From: an uncultured Victivallales bacterium
Lineage (GTDB): Bacteria; Verrucomicrobiota; Lentisphaeria; Victivallales; UBA1829
Assembly (NCBI GenBank): GCA_934661375.1
Contig: CAKUJH010000056.1
Location: forward strand, 1 to 14,376
DNA: 14,376 bases
Direction: 5' to 3'
Positions within the stretch are counted from its first letter, which is position 1, and each line of letters starts with the position of its first letter. Below are positions 1 to 7,902 of the stretch, piece after piece. The translations under genes and the position numbers were made by a program. The notes under the pieces were generated by a model, which saw nothing but the letters and a program-made list of their open reading frames with translations, was not told the origin of the DNA and made no database searches.

Positions 1-451
1 TTTCCGTTGCGATCACCAGAAACGGCTCCGCCAGTTTTTCCACTTTGCCGTCCACCGTAACCTGACGTTCATTCATGGCTTCCAGCAGGGCGGACTGAGT
101 GCGCGGCGACGCCCGGTTGATTTCATCCGCCAGCAGCAGCTGCGTGAAGACCGGACCCCGGCGGAAGGAAAAAGAGCCATCCTTCGGAGAATACACCGAT
201 GCGCCGATAATATCGGCGGGCAGCAGATCCGGCGTAAACTGTATACGGCTGAACTCCATGCCGGCAGTGAAAGCCAGCGCTTTGGCAAGAGTGGTCTTCC
301 CGACTCCCGGCACATCATCCATCAGAACATGTCCTCCGGCAAACAGCGCGGTGAAGAGCAGTTCCACCGCTGCGGATTTCCCGCGAATCACGGTTTCGAC
401 CTGACGCCGGGCGGCATCCGCTTTTTCATGCAGAGAACTGTTCTGATTCAT
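1..451 (-). CDS. MoxR-family AAA+ ATPase (C-terminus cut off by window edge)
   Basis: Only the first 150 residues are present. Walker A is PGVGKTT (about residues 48-54) and Walker B is LLLADE (105-110), followed by INRASPRTQSALLEAMNE. That last string is typical of the MoxR/RavA branch of AAA+ ATPases. The frame ends at the sensor-1 region (VIATE). MoxR ATPases act as chaperone-like remodelling factors, often with von Willebrand factor A, DUF58 or transglutaminase-like partners, which would lie beyond the left edge. The start ATG (449-451) has a strong Shine-Dalgarno AGGAGG a few bases upstream. The gene lies 18 bases after the stop of the TPR gene on the same strand, so the two are very likely co-transcribed. 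Family assignment is firm; the client or pathway is unknown. Confidence 0.93.
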   Translation of the reverse strand, partial: MNQNSSLHEKADAARRQVETVIRGKSAAVELLFTALFAGGHVLMDDVPGVGKTTLAKALAFTAGMEFSRIQFTPDLLPADIIGASVYSPKDGSFSFRRGPVFTQLLLADEINRASPRTQSALLEAMNERQVTVDGKVEKLAEPFLVIATE

Positions 452-469
452 ACGTCCTCCTGGATCGTT

Positions 470-1915
470 TTATTTTTTCTCTTCATCCGGATGCACCGGA
501 TTTGCGCCCTGCTCTTTCAGCAGTTCATAATGCTTTTTGACTTTATCGGCAACATCCTTGTAATTGATGTTGACAGAATAAATCTGTTTATAGCATTCAT
601 AGGCTTCGGCAGGGTTGTTCATCAGCTCATAAGTATTGCCGAGATAGTACAATGTACGCATTTTCTGCGTATCCATGAAAGGCATTTCCTTTGCCAGACT
701 GGAGAAGACATCAACCGCCATGTCATACTGCTGATTGCGGGCGAAGCAGCGTCCGATATACGTCTTCGCCATCTGGCGGCGCTGCGGATTCTGTTCGGCA
801 GCCTGAAATTCCGGAAGAGCATTGTCATACTGTCCCATGTCGAAATAGAGCAGTCCCTGTTCATACCGCACCTGAAGATCGCCGGGGAAATTCTTGATCC
901 GCTGTTTGCCGCATTCGATCTGATACTGCTGAAGCGATGCTTTGGCAGCATCAATATCCGCCTGCGGCGCGCCGGAATCAATCATGCTCTGAATATGTTC
1001 ATTGGCAAGAGCCACATTGGATTTTTCGATGGCTTTATCCACAGTAATATCCTGCACGCCCTGTTTTTTCGAAAGTTTTTCGAAAGTTTCAATGGCTTTT
1101 TCGTGCATGTTGACCCGCTGGTAATATTCCGCCAGCTTCCGGAGAATGTCCACGGAATCCTTGCCGGCTTCCACCACCTGCTCATAACGGCGGATCATTT
1201 CCTTGATGTCGTCTTCGGAACGGATGATACGGTCGCCGCGTTCGAGGTCGGACATATCGGGGAGATTGGTTCCGTTGTCGCGTGTGGCAATCTTGTTCTT
1301 TTCCGCTTCCGCGGCTTTTTCGGCATTCTGTTCCATGGTGGCGGCTGCGGCTGCGGCACGCAAAGCTGCCTGTGCCTTCAGATCCTTCGGATGCTTTTCC
1401 ACCAGTTTCTGACGCAGCTGAAGAATCCGGGTGGCATGACCGGGAACACCGTCCAGCAGGGCAATCAGTTCATTGATGATTTTTTCGTTGTCCCGGTTCA
1501 GTTCGAAAACGCGTTCCAGAGAATCAATCGCCAGATCCTGTGCATCCATCGCCAAAGCGACTTCATAAGTGAAGTACAGACTTTCCTCGCAGTACAGACT
1601 GTAAACGGCTTCCTCGGCGCAGTCCAGGGCTTTGCGGGGATCTTTCACCAGCAGCAGTTTTCCCTGAAACACCAGCAGTTTGACTTTTATCATACCGGTG
1701 ATTCTGGCGAACCCCGCCATTTTCAGGGCTTTTTCCATTTCCGCTTCCCGCAGAAGTTCGCGGGCATCCCAGGAACCGGGAACCGCCTTGACCAGATCCT
1801 TCAGCATCGCCGCGCCGTATTCATAATCTTTCTTCCGAATCAGATCCTGCGCCTTCATGTAAATGTTGCGCATACCGCCGGGCAGATTGTTCAAATTCAC
1901 TCTTTCGATCGCCAT
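470..1915 (-). CDS. TPR-repeat protein upstream of moxR, function unknown
   Basis: A 481-residue, mostly helical protein with tetratricopeptide-like repeats. One lies near the N-terminus (about 22-55), one at about 255-285 (LAEYYQRVNMHEKAIETFEKL), and at least three are consecutive in the C-terminal third (about 350-450), for example GLLYFDMGQYDNALPEFQAA and YYLGNTYELMNNPAEAYECY. An Ala/Glu/Lys-rich stretch around 185-215 looks like a linker or coiled coil. No signal peptide or membrane segment is seen, so it is probably cytoplasmic. TPRs are protein-binding scaffolds, so the likely role is to present partners to the MoxR ATPase encoded next in the operon; that is inference. The start ATG has GGAGG (1926-1930 region) about ten bases upstream. 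The C-terminus is charged (HPDEEKK). No codon TTA, CTA or TCA occurs in the gene. Confidence 0.88.
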   Translation of the reverse strand: MAIERVNLNNLPGGMRNIYMKAQDLIRKKDYEYGAAMLKDLVKAVPGSWDARELLREAEMEKALKMAGFARITGMIKVKLLVFQGKLLLVKDPRKALDCAEEAVYSLYCEESLYFTYEVALAMDAQDLAIDSLERVFELNRDNEKIINELIALLDGVPGHATRILQLRQKLVEKHPKDLKAQAALRAAAAAATMEQNAEKAAEAEKNKIATRDNGTNLPDMSDLERGDRIIRSEDDIKEMIRRYEQVVEAGKDSVDILRKLAEYYQRVNMHEKAIETFEKLSKKQGVQDITVDKAIEKSNVALANEHIQSMIDSGAPQADIDAAKASLQQYQIECGKQRIKNFPGDLQVRYEQGLLYFDMGQYDNALPEFQAAEQNPQRRQMAKTYIGRCFARNQQYDMAVDVFSSLAKEMPFMDTQKMRTLYYLGNTYELMNNPAEAYECYKQIYSVNINYKDVADKVKKHYELLKEQGANPVHPDEEKK

Positions 1916-1950
1916 TCTGAAAAAACCTCCAAAAGATCAGTAACTCTTTA

Positions 1951-1979
1951 TTGCATTTCACATCATTATCATGTAATAT
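1951..1979 (+). promoter_or_regulatory. Predicted sigma70-type promoter of mnmE
   Basis: A -35 box TTGCAT (1951-1956) and a -10 box TAATAT (1974-1979) have the ideal 17-base spacer. The expected start is near 1986, giving a leader of about 47 bases before mnmE. It is back to back with the TPR-gene promoter and shares its -10 bases. Confidence 0.5.
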
Positions 1980-2004
1980 ATACCGTCAACAGGCAAAAAG
2001 TCAA
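1975..2004 (-). promoter_or_regulatory. Predicted sigma70-type promoter of the TPR-moxR operon
   Basis: Read on the minus strand, a -35 box TTGACT (1999-2004) and a -10 box TATATT (1975-1980) are separated by 18 bases. Transcription would start near 1968, about 50 bases before the TPR gene. The -10 box overlaps the -10 box of the opposite mnmE promoter. Confidence 0.5.
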
Positions 2005-2032
2005 GTTATTCAATAGTTGGAATAAGAAAAAG

Positions 2033-3418
2033 ATGAAGAAAATCAATGATAATGACACGATTGCCGCACTCTGCACCGCACCGGGCGGGGCATTGGCGAT
2101 CGTACGGATTTCCGGACCGGACGCCCTGAAAACCGGCAATGCAGTCTGGAGCGGGCGTCATCCGCTCTGCCGGGAGGATGCCCGGAAAATGCTCCTGGGA
2201 AAAGTCTGCCGCCAACCGGACGACCCCGCATCCGGCGAACCATGTCTGGCGGTTTACATGCCCTGCCCCGGCAGTTTCACCGGGGAAGATACCGTGGAAC
2301 TGCATTGTCACGGCGGAGCTTTTGCGCCGCGGCGTCTTCTGGAAGCGGTTTTTCAGGCGGGCGCGCGTTCCGCCGGACCGGGTGAATTCACCCGGCGTGC
2401 TTTTCTCAACGGGAAAATGGATCTCACCCAGGCGGAAGCGGTCGCGGACCTCATTTCCGCCAAAACCGAAAGTGCGGCACGGCTGGCGGAACGGCAGATG
2501 TCCGGACGCATCGGCAAAATCATACGGGAATTCCGGCAGAGCCTGCTGCATCTGCTGGCGGATTTTGAATCCAGACTGGATTTTTCCGAAGAAGGCCTCG
2601 ACTGGATGCCGGCGGAACAATGCCGTGCTGAACTGAGCCGGATCTCCGGAGTCCTGAAACGCATGATTGATTCGGCGGAACACGGAGCAATCTTCAGGGA
2701 CGGTGTCTGCGCAGTCATCGCGGGATTGCCCAATGCGGGCAAATCCAGTCTGCTCAATGCCCTTCTCGGCTTCAACCGCGCCATTGTCACGGACATACCG
2801 GGAACCACGCGCGACACCCTTGAAGAATTTGTTGCGCTGCGCGGCATTCCGGTCCGGCTCACCGACACGGCGGGACTGCGCGACCAGACCGCCGATCCGG
2901 TGGAACGGCTCGGCATTCTCCGCAGCCGGGATTCGCTGAAAAATGCCGAATGCATCCTCTGGGTTCTGGATGCTTCTTCTCCGGAAAACGCAGGAGCGGC
3001 GGCACGGCATCTGCGGGAAAACCTCCCTGCCAAGGGACCGCTGATCGCCGTCTGGAACAAAACGGATTTGCCGGGCGCGCCGCAGAATCTGCCGGAACTG
3101 CCGCGGGATATTCCGGCGGTGCGCATTTCGGCGAAACAGGGAGACGGTCTGGAGAATCTGCTGGATGTTTTTGCGGAACAGGTCTGGCACGCTCCGGAAG
3201 CAACTGCGGAATGCGAAGTGTCAGCACGTCATGCGGAACTGCTTCAGGAAGCACTGGCGGATCTGCTGCGTGCGGAACAGGAAGTCGGCAATGAATCCTG
3301 GGAACTGGCGGCGTTCTGTATCCGGGAAGCACTCGCCGCGCTGGGAACGGTTACCGGAGAGGAAATCGCGCCGGATGTGCTGGATGAAATTTTTTCAAGA
3401 TTCTGCATCGGAAAATAA
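2033..3418 (+). CDS. mnmE: tRNA uridine-5-carboxymethylaminomethyl modification GTPase MnmE (TrmE)
   Basis: A 461-residue protein of normal MnmE length. The family works with MnmG to place the (carboxymethyl)aminomethyl group on C5 of wobble uridine-34 of some tRNAs, using GTP and a folate-derived one-carbon unit. The N-terminal folate-binding domain begins DTIAALCTAPGGALAIVRISG and includes PGEFTRRAFLNGKMDLTQAEAV. The inserted G domain shows G1 GLPNAGKS (231-238), G2 DIPGTTRD, G3 DTAGL (278-282) and G4 NKTD (342-345). The protein ends in the diagnostic CIGK motif, with Cys458 as the conserved catalytic cysteine. The frame is open far upstream because it runs antisense through the TPR gene. 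I place the start at ATG 2033, which gives the canonical N-terminus and follows the predicted promoter; the ribosome site (AAGAAAAAG) is weak. No mnmG is seen nearby. Confidence 0.96.
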   Translation: MKKINDNDTIAALCTAPGGALAIVRISGPDALKTGNAVWSGRHPLCREDARKMLLGKVCRQPDDPASGEPCLAVYMPCPGSFTGEDTVELHCHGGAFAPRRLLEAVFQAGARSAGPGEFTRRAFLNGKMDLTQAEAVADLISAKTESAARLAERQMSGRIGKIIREFRQSLLHLLADFESRLDFSEEGLDWMPAEQCRAELSRISGVLKRMIDSAEHGAIFRDGVCAVIAGLPNAGKSSLLNALLGFNRAIVTDIPGTTRDTLEEFVALRGIPVRLTDTAGLRDQTADPVERLGILRSRDSLKNAECILWVLDASSPENAGAAARHLRENLPAKGPLIAVWNKTDLPGAPQNLPELPRDIPAVRISAKQGDGLENLLDVFAEQVWHAPEATAECEVSARHAELLQEALADLLRAEQEVGNESWELAAFCIREALAALGTVTGEEIAPDVLDEIFSRFCIGK

Positions 3419-3426
3419 ATGATTCC

Positions 3427-3454
3427 TTGACATGGCAGTATTCCATGCTATATT
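3427..3454 (+). promoter_or_regulatory. Predicted sigma70-type promoter of hppA
   Basis: A consensus -35 TTGACA (3427-3432) and a -10 TATATT (3449-3454) are 16 bases apart. It lies just after the mnmE stop, so hppA can be transcribed independently. The expected start near 3461 gives a leader of about 60 bases. The spacer contains the inverted repeat CATGG (3431-3435) / CCATG (3443-3447), a possible operator. No terminator hairpin is seen between mnmE and hppA, so read-through is also possible. Confidence 0.55.
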
Positions 3455-3521
3455 TAAAATAATTTTGGCTTTTTTCAACTGTCAATAGTTTACAACCAAA
3501 GAAAGGATTTGGTGGACCATC

Positions 3522-5942
3522 GTGAAATCGTCCCCTCAGATCAAATGGACCGCCGGGGCTTTGATGCTTACCGGACTTCCCCTTCTGGCAGACAATCCAG
3601 TCGCAACCCAGGTCAAAGAAGCAGCAGCCTGTGCGGCAGCCAAAACAGCCCCGTGCAGTGCGGTAACACCGTTCTGGTGGATCGCGCCGATCTGCGCGGT
3701 GGTGGCTCTGCTCGCCGCCCTCCTCTGCTATAAACTCATGATCAGAGCGCCGAAAGGCAATTCGACCATGGAGGAAATCGCCGGCTTCGTCAAAGAAGGA
3801 GCCATGGCATACCTCAAACAGCAGTATTCCCGCGTGGGTCTGGTCTTCGTGATCCTGTTCGTGATCTTCGCAGTGCTTGCCGCCATCGGCATCCAGAACC
3901 CGTTTGTTCCGGTCGCCTTCCTGACCGGCGGTTTCTTCTCCGGACTCTGCGGTTTCCTCGGCATGAAAACCGCTACTGCTGCGTCCAGCCGTACCGCCCA
4001 GGGCGCCAGTGAAAGCCTGAACCGCGGTCTCCAGGTCGCCTTCCGCTCCGGCGCAGTCATGGGACTGGTCGTCGTCGGATTCGGTCTGCTGGACATCACG
4101 GCGTGGTTCCTCATCCTCGACAAACTGGTTTACACTCCGGAACACATGACCAGCGGACTTTCCCTGTTCGGTCTGACCCTGGTTCCGCAGGGATTTGACG
4201 CAACGCACCGTCTGATGGAAATCACCACCACGATGCTGACTTTCGGCATGGGTGCGTCCACGCAGGCGCTGTTCGCCCGTGTCGGCGGCGGCATTTACAC
4301 GAAAGCGGCTGACGTCGGCGCCGACCTGGTCGGCAAAGTCGAAGCCGGCATCCCGGAAGACGATCCCCGCAACCCGGCGACCATCGCCGACAACGTGGGC
4401 GACAACGTGGGCGACGTGGCGGGCATGGGCGCCGACCTCTATGAATCCTACTGCGGCTCCATTCTGGCGACTGCCGCCCTGGGTGCGGCTCTGCCGCTCT
4501 CCGCACAGGCAACCATCATGCGGGTCAATGCCCCGATGATTGTTGCAGGTCTCGGCATCCTCTTCTCCATTATCGGCATCTTCACGGTCCGCTGCAAGGA
4601 AGGCGCAAGCATGAGCACTCTGCTGAACGCGCTGCGCATCGGCACCTGGGGCAGTTCCGCACTGACCCTGATCGCCTGTGCGGTTCTCGCCGCCTGCAAC
4701 GTGATCACCTGGGGAGTCTTCGGCGCCATTGTCTCCGGTCTGATTGCCGGCGTCATCATCGGCTACACCACGGAATATTACACGTCCGATGAATACAAGC
4801 CGACCAAAGAACTGGCTTCGCAGGCGCAGATGGGTCCGGCAACCACGATCATCGACGGTCTGGCGCTGGGTATGCTTTCCTCCGGAATTCCGGTGATCGC
4901 AACGGTTGTCGCCATTATCTGTGCGTTCGGATTCGCCGGCGGATTTGCTCCAAACGGCATGATGAACGGACTGTACGGCATCGGTTTTGCGGCTGTCGGT
5001 ATGCTGGCTACGCTGGGCATCACCCTTGCCACAGACGCATACGGTCCGATCGCCGACAACGCCGGCGGAAACGCGGAAATGTCCCACCTGCCCGCCCATG
5101 TCCGTGAACGCACAGACGCACTCGACATGCTGGGCAACACCACTGCCGCCACCGGCAAAGGTTTCGCCATCGGTTCCGCCGCACTGACCGCGATGGCTCT
5201 GCTCGCCGCGGAAGTTCAGGAAGTCGAAATCTGGGTCCGCAAATTCAACATGGCGTCCTCCGACATGCTGGCGAAACTGAACAACATCAACATTGACAAC
5301 ATCAGTGTGTTCATTGACCATTATCACATCAACATCATGAATCCTCTGCTGCTCTGCGGTATGTTCATCGGCGCCATGATGGCGTTCGTGTTCTGCGCGC
5401 TGACCATGAAAGCGGTCGGCCGTGCCGCCGGACACATGGTGGAGGAAGTCCGCCGCCAGTTCCGCGAAAAAGCCGGAATCATGGAAGGCAAGGAACGTCC
5501 GGATTACGCCCGCTGCGTGGAAATCTCCACCAAAGGTGCCCAGCATGAAATGATGATTCCCGCTCTGCTGGCGATCATCGTTCCGCTGGTAACCGGTCTG
5601 GTTCTCGGTGTTGCGGGTCTGATGGGTCTGCTCGCCGGCGGTCTAACTGCCGGTTTCGCCCTGGCATGTACGCTCAACAATGCCGGCGGAGCCTGGGACA
5701 ATGCCAAGAAGCACATTGAAAAAGGCAACTTCGGCGGCAAAAAACTTGCCGACGGCAGCAAGAATCCGACACACGGTGCAGCCGTCATCGGCGATACCGT
5801 GGGCGATCCCTGCAAGGATACCTCCGGTCCGTCTCTGAACATTCTGGTCAAACTCATGAGCATGGTGGCGATTGTATTCACTCCCGTGATCGTGAAAGTC
5901 GCTCCGGCTGTTCAGGAATTCCTGGGAATCCTTACCAAGTAA
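3522..5942 (+). CDS. hppA: Membrane ion-translocating pyrophosphatase, K+-dependent, Na+-type (probably Na+/H+)
   Basis: An 806-residue polytopic membrane protein that hydrolyses cytoplasmic PPi and pumps cations outward. Family motifs are plain: DVGADLVGK (264-272), EDDPRNP (279-285), DNVGDNVGD (290-298), DNAKK (726-730) and DTVGDPCKDT (758-767), which bind Mg-PPi. GNTTAATGKG (538-547) has Ala542 and Gly545 where K+-independent enzymes have Lys, so K+-dependence is predicted. ADLYESY (304-310) has Glu308 at the position typical of Na+-transporting members. Residues Thr135, Phe139 and Asp191 fit the dual Na+/H+ signature (see findings). The GTG start is preceded by GGTGGA at close range and AAAGGA about 15 bases away, neither ideal. 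The N-terminus is about 45 residues longer than the core needs and reads like a signal peptide (Lys-containing start, hydrophobic 11-22, LLA then D24). The gene ends before a bidirectional terminator. Confidence 0.95.
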   Translation: MKSSPQIKWTAGALMLTGLPLLADNPVATQVKEAAACAAAKTAPCSAVTPFWWIAPICAVVALLAALLCYKLMIRAPKGNSTMEEIAGFVKEGAMAYLKQQYSRVGLVFVILFVIFAVLAAIGIQNPFVPVAFLTGGFFSGLCGFLGMKTATAASSRTAQGASESLNRGLQVAFRSGAVMGLVVVGFGLLDITAWFLILDKLVYTPEHMTSGLSLFGLTLVPQGFDATHRLMEITTTMLTFGMGASTQALFARVGGGIYTKAADVGADLVGKVEAGIPEDDPRNPATIADNVGDNVGDVAGMGADLYESYCGSILATAALGAALPLSAQATIMRVNAPMIVAGLGILFSIIGIFTVRCKEGASMSTLLNALRIGTWGSSALTLIACAVLAACNVITWGVFGAIVSGLIAGVIIGYTTEYYTSDEYKPTKELASQAQMGPATTIIDGLALGMLSSGIPVIATVVAIICAFGFAGGFAPNGMMNGLYGIGFAAVGMLATLGITLATDAYGPIADNAGGNAEMSHLPAHVRERTDALDMLGNTTAATGKGFAIGSAALTAMALLAAEVQEVEIWVRKFNMASSDMLAKLNNINIDNISVFIDHYHINIMNPLLLCGMFIGAMMAFVFCALTMKAVGRAAGHMVEEVRRQFREKAGIMEGKERPDYARCVEISTKGAQHEMMIPALLAIIVPLVTGLVLGVAGLMGLLAGGLTAGFALACTLNNAGGAWDNAKKHIEKGNFGGKKLADGSKNPTHGAAVIGDTVGDPCKDTSGPSLNILVKLMSMVAIVFTPVIVKVAPAVQEFLGILTK

Positions 5943-5961
5943 GTTTTCTGAACGGATAATC

Positions 5962-6006
5962 AAAAAACTCCGGACTGCTTTTTCGGGCAGATCCGGAGTT
6001 TTTTTG
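5962..6006. terminator. Bidirectional intrinsic terminator between hppA and the alpha-galactosidase gene
   Basis: The sequence AAAAAACTCCGGA ... TCCGGAGTTTTTT forms a GC-rich stem (CTCCGGA/TCCGGAG, with a further CTGC/GCAG step inside) flanked by an A-run and a T-run. It can therefore act on both converging transcripts. It lies 19 bases after the hppA stop. Confidence 0.88.
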
Positions 6007-6011
6007 ATGGG

Positions 6012-6047
6012 AAAAACGTCCGGGAGGGATGCCTTCCGGACGTTTTC
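6012..6047 (-). terminator. Intrinsic terminator, mainly for the alpha-galactosidase gene
   Basis: A near-perfect 15-pair stem runs 6013-6027 with 6032-6046 (core CGTCCGG/CCGGACG, one G-T pair) and has a four-base loop. On the minus strand it ends in TTTTT. It lies about 45 bases past the stop of the minus-strand gene and directly beside the shared hairpin at 5962-6006. Confidence 0.8.
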
Positions 6048-6092
6048 AGTTGAGCGTGAAACAGAGAATCAGATTCCCTGCCGATTTTTGAG

Positions 6093-7730
6093 TTATCCGA
6101 TAATGCCCATGCCGCCACAGGGAACATGTCCGGGACGTGCGGCATGACCATCGGGTCCGGATGTCAGCGCACCGGGGAGTGCGAGTTCTTCCGGAGAAAG
6201 GTTCAGCACATAGACTTTATCCGCCGCTTTTTCCAGAGCCTGAACCAGACGGGCTTCGTCATGCACGATCACCATGGATTCATTGCCGAGCGTAACTTTC
6301 AGCCAGCTTGCGCCGGATGGATGATAGGCGGCTTCCCAGTGTCCCTTCCGATAGAAATCCAGATGTTCCTGATAGAAAGCTGTCCAATGCGCAATGATTT
6401 CTTTTTCCTGTTCGCTGATATGGTTCAAGTCCATGGAAATCATCGGTACACCGGCAAGAGACGCGATCATGTGGCGTGCGATATTGACCGGTGATTCCTG
6501 CGGATGCCAGTAAACGGGGTCTGCATGAACAGGAACTCCGTCGCCGCCGCCGAGACTGATACGGATTTGGCAGAGACGCGCAAAATTATCTTCGTAATCA
6601 AACGGCACATCCCCGGCGCGGAACTGCGTTCCGTATGCCAGCATCTGCGGGGTGGCATAACTCTGCCGGAATTCGATCAGCGCATCGGCTTTTGCCGCGC
6701 GGATCCGTTTGGAAAGCTGTTCAATGAAATGCAGAGTTTCGCGTCCGCGGGAACGTTCGATATTCGGGAAAATATAATCCAGAAAATCCACTTTCAGACC
6801 GTCCAGCTGATACTTTTCCATCAGCGTTCCGAGCTTGTCCAGCAGAATGCCGCTCTCTTTTTCGTGCGCCGAGTCAAAGGTTCTGCATCCTTCTTTGGGG
6901 TCTGCGGGGAAGACCGCTTTGCTGAAACGTTCCGCAATATCGCTGTCCTTGCCGATCAGGAACGGGGCGACCCACAGCATGTAGTGCATACCCGCTTTCT
7001 GAATGCGTTTGACATGGTTGGCAAAATCCGGAAATTTTTTATCGGAAACAGTCCAGTTGCCGATGGAGTTGTACCAGGTGGTGATGGTCTGCGGAGAAAC
7101 CCGCTTCATGTCGTCATAACTCCAGCCGTCATCAATAATCAGGGTCTTGAAGCCCAGCCGGACGGCTTCCGGCGCAATGCGTTCCACCCAGTCCTGATTC
7201 ACCATACCGTGAACGGCGTACCAGGTGCAGAACACCGGATCCCACGCGTTGTCCGGGAAAGCAGGTGTTGCGATATTCAAAGACTTGACCCAGTCCGCCA
7301 GTGCTTCCGTCCAAAGCAGATCGCCGCGGCGGTCCAGGGTGAGAACGTAGTCGCCGGTGTTTTCCTTAACCGCAACCGTGATGGTGATGTCATACGTGCA
7401 TTCCTGCTGGTTCATCCGGGCGTCGATCTGCACATCATCATACAGGTTGCTCAAAGCAATGGATGCCCGGTTTTCCTGTTTGGAATTGAAGAACGCCATA
7501 TACGGGAAATTCCGCTGGGCGGCGGATTTGCCTTGAATAACCCAGATGATTCTGCTGCCGGGGACCCGTTCTTCCGGAATCCAGAAGCCCTGAAAATCCA
7601 GGATGGGCAATGAAAAACGGATAATCTGTCTGCCGGCTTTACCCGGAGCTTTCACGGGAATCTTTGCCAGGGAGTCTCCGGCTTCCGCCGAGGAAATCAG
7701 GTCCTGACCGAAATAAAAATCAATTTTCAT
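6093..7730 (-). CDS. Clan GH-D glycoside hydrolase, GH36-like alpha-galactosidase family
   Basis: A 545-residue protein, shorter than classic 700-residue GH36 enzymes. The central (beta/alpha)8 barrel shows LIIDDGWSYDD (about 197-207), an early-strand signature, then GLKVDFLDY with Asp315 as the likely nucleophile (KxD motif), and FRAGDVPFDYEDN with Asp374 as the likely acid/base. This layout is that of clan GH-D (GH27/GH36, melibiase-like), which hydrolyses alpha-galactosides such as melibiose or raffinose with retention. The exact substrate is not settled; related GH36 subgroups have other specificities. No signal peptide is seen, so it acts on imported sugars in the cytoplasm. The frame is open further upstream, but the start at ATG 7728-7730 has GAAAGGAAA at a good distance and lies downstream of a predicted promoter. 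It is monocistronic, with no transporter or regulator adjacent. Confidence 0.85.
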   Translation of the reverse strand: MKIDFYFGQDLISSAEAGDSLAKIPVKAPGKAGRQIIRFSLPILDFQGFWIPEERVPGSRIIWVIQGKSAAQRNFPYMAFFNSKQENRASIALSNLYDDVQIDARMNQQECTYDITITVAVKENTGDYVLTLDRRGDLLWTEALADWVKSLNIATPAFPDNAWDPVFCTWYAVHGMVNQDWVERIAPEAVRLGFKTLIIDDGWSYDDMKRVSPQTITTWYNSIGNWTVSDKKFPDFANHVKRIQKAGMHYMLWVAPFLIGKDSDIAERFSKAVFPADPKEGCRTFDSAHEKESGILLDKLGTLMEKYQLDGLKVDFLDYIFPNIERSRGRETLHFIEQLSKRIRAAKADALIEFRQSYATPQMLAYGTQFRAGDVPFDYEDNFARLCQIRISLGGGDGVPVHADPVYWHPQESPVNIARHMIASLAGVPMISMDLNHISEQEKEIIAHWTAFYQEHLDFYRKGHWEAAYHPSGASWLKVTLGNESMVIVHDEARLVQALEKAADKVYVLNLSPEELALPGALTSGPDGHAARPGHVPCGGMGIIG

Positions 7731-7767
7731 GCTGCATTTCCTTTCTATAGGATCAGTAGTTGCGGAT

Positions 7768-7796
7768 AATATATCATACTGAAAAAAGAAATACAA
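7768..7796 (-). promoter_or_regulatory. Predicted sigma70-type promoter of the alpha-galactosidase gene
   Basis: On the minus strand a -35 TTGTAT (7791-7796) and a -10 TATATT (7768-7773) have a 17-base spacer. The expected start is near 7761, about 30 bases before the gene. It lies in a strongly AT-rich gap after the upstream gene's terminator. Confidence 0.5.
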
Positions 7797-7861
7797 TACA
7801 GGGACGGATATTTTGGCTTTTTTGTGATGAAAAATGATTTTTTTGTCCTGTTGCGCGAATG

Positions 7862-7902
7862 AAAAAAGGAAGGAACATTCCTTTGCGGGGAACATCCCTT
7901 CC
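7862..7902 (-). terminator. Intrinsic terminator of the pyruvate:ferredoxin oxidoreductase gene
   Basis: A 14-pair stem joins 7868-7881 and 7889-7902 (outer GGAAGG/CCTTCC, inner TTCC/GGAA, three G-T pairs). The loop has seven bases and a run of six T follows on the minus strand. A smaller 7-pair hairpin (7919-7936, AAACCGT/ACGGTTT) sits between it and the stop codon. Confidence 0.9.

Noticed and set aside
329..2032. 568-codon in-frame extension upstream of mnmE
   Set aside because: It runs antisense through the TPR gene and part of moxR. MnmE normally begins at the residues encoded from 2033, where a promoter lies just upstream.
4381..4420. Short direct repeat CGACAACGTGGG in hppA
   Set aside because: It encodes the conserved DNVGDNVGD active-site motif, so the repeat is explained by protein function.
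3351..5546. 731-codon minus-strand frame opposite hppA
   Set aside because: Codon-aligned shadow of hppA; its composition is dominated by His, Gly, Asp and Gln with no recognisable motif.
7731..7895. 55-residue N-terminal extension of the alpha-galactosidase frame
   Set aside because: It would cross the predicted promoter and the upstream gene's terminator; the ATG at 7728-7730 has a good ribosome site.
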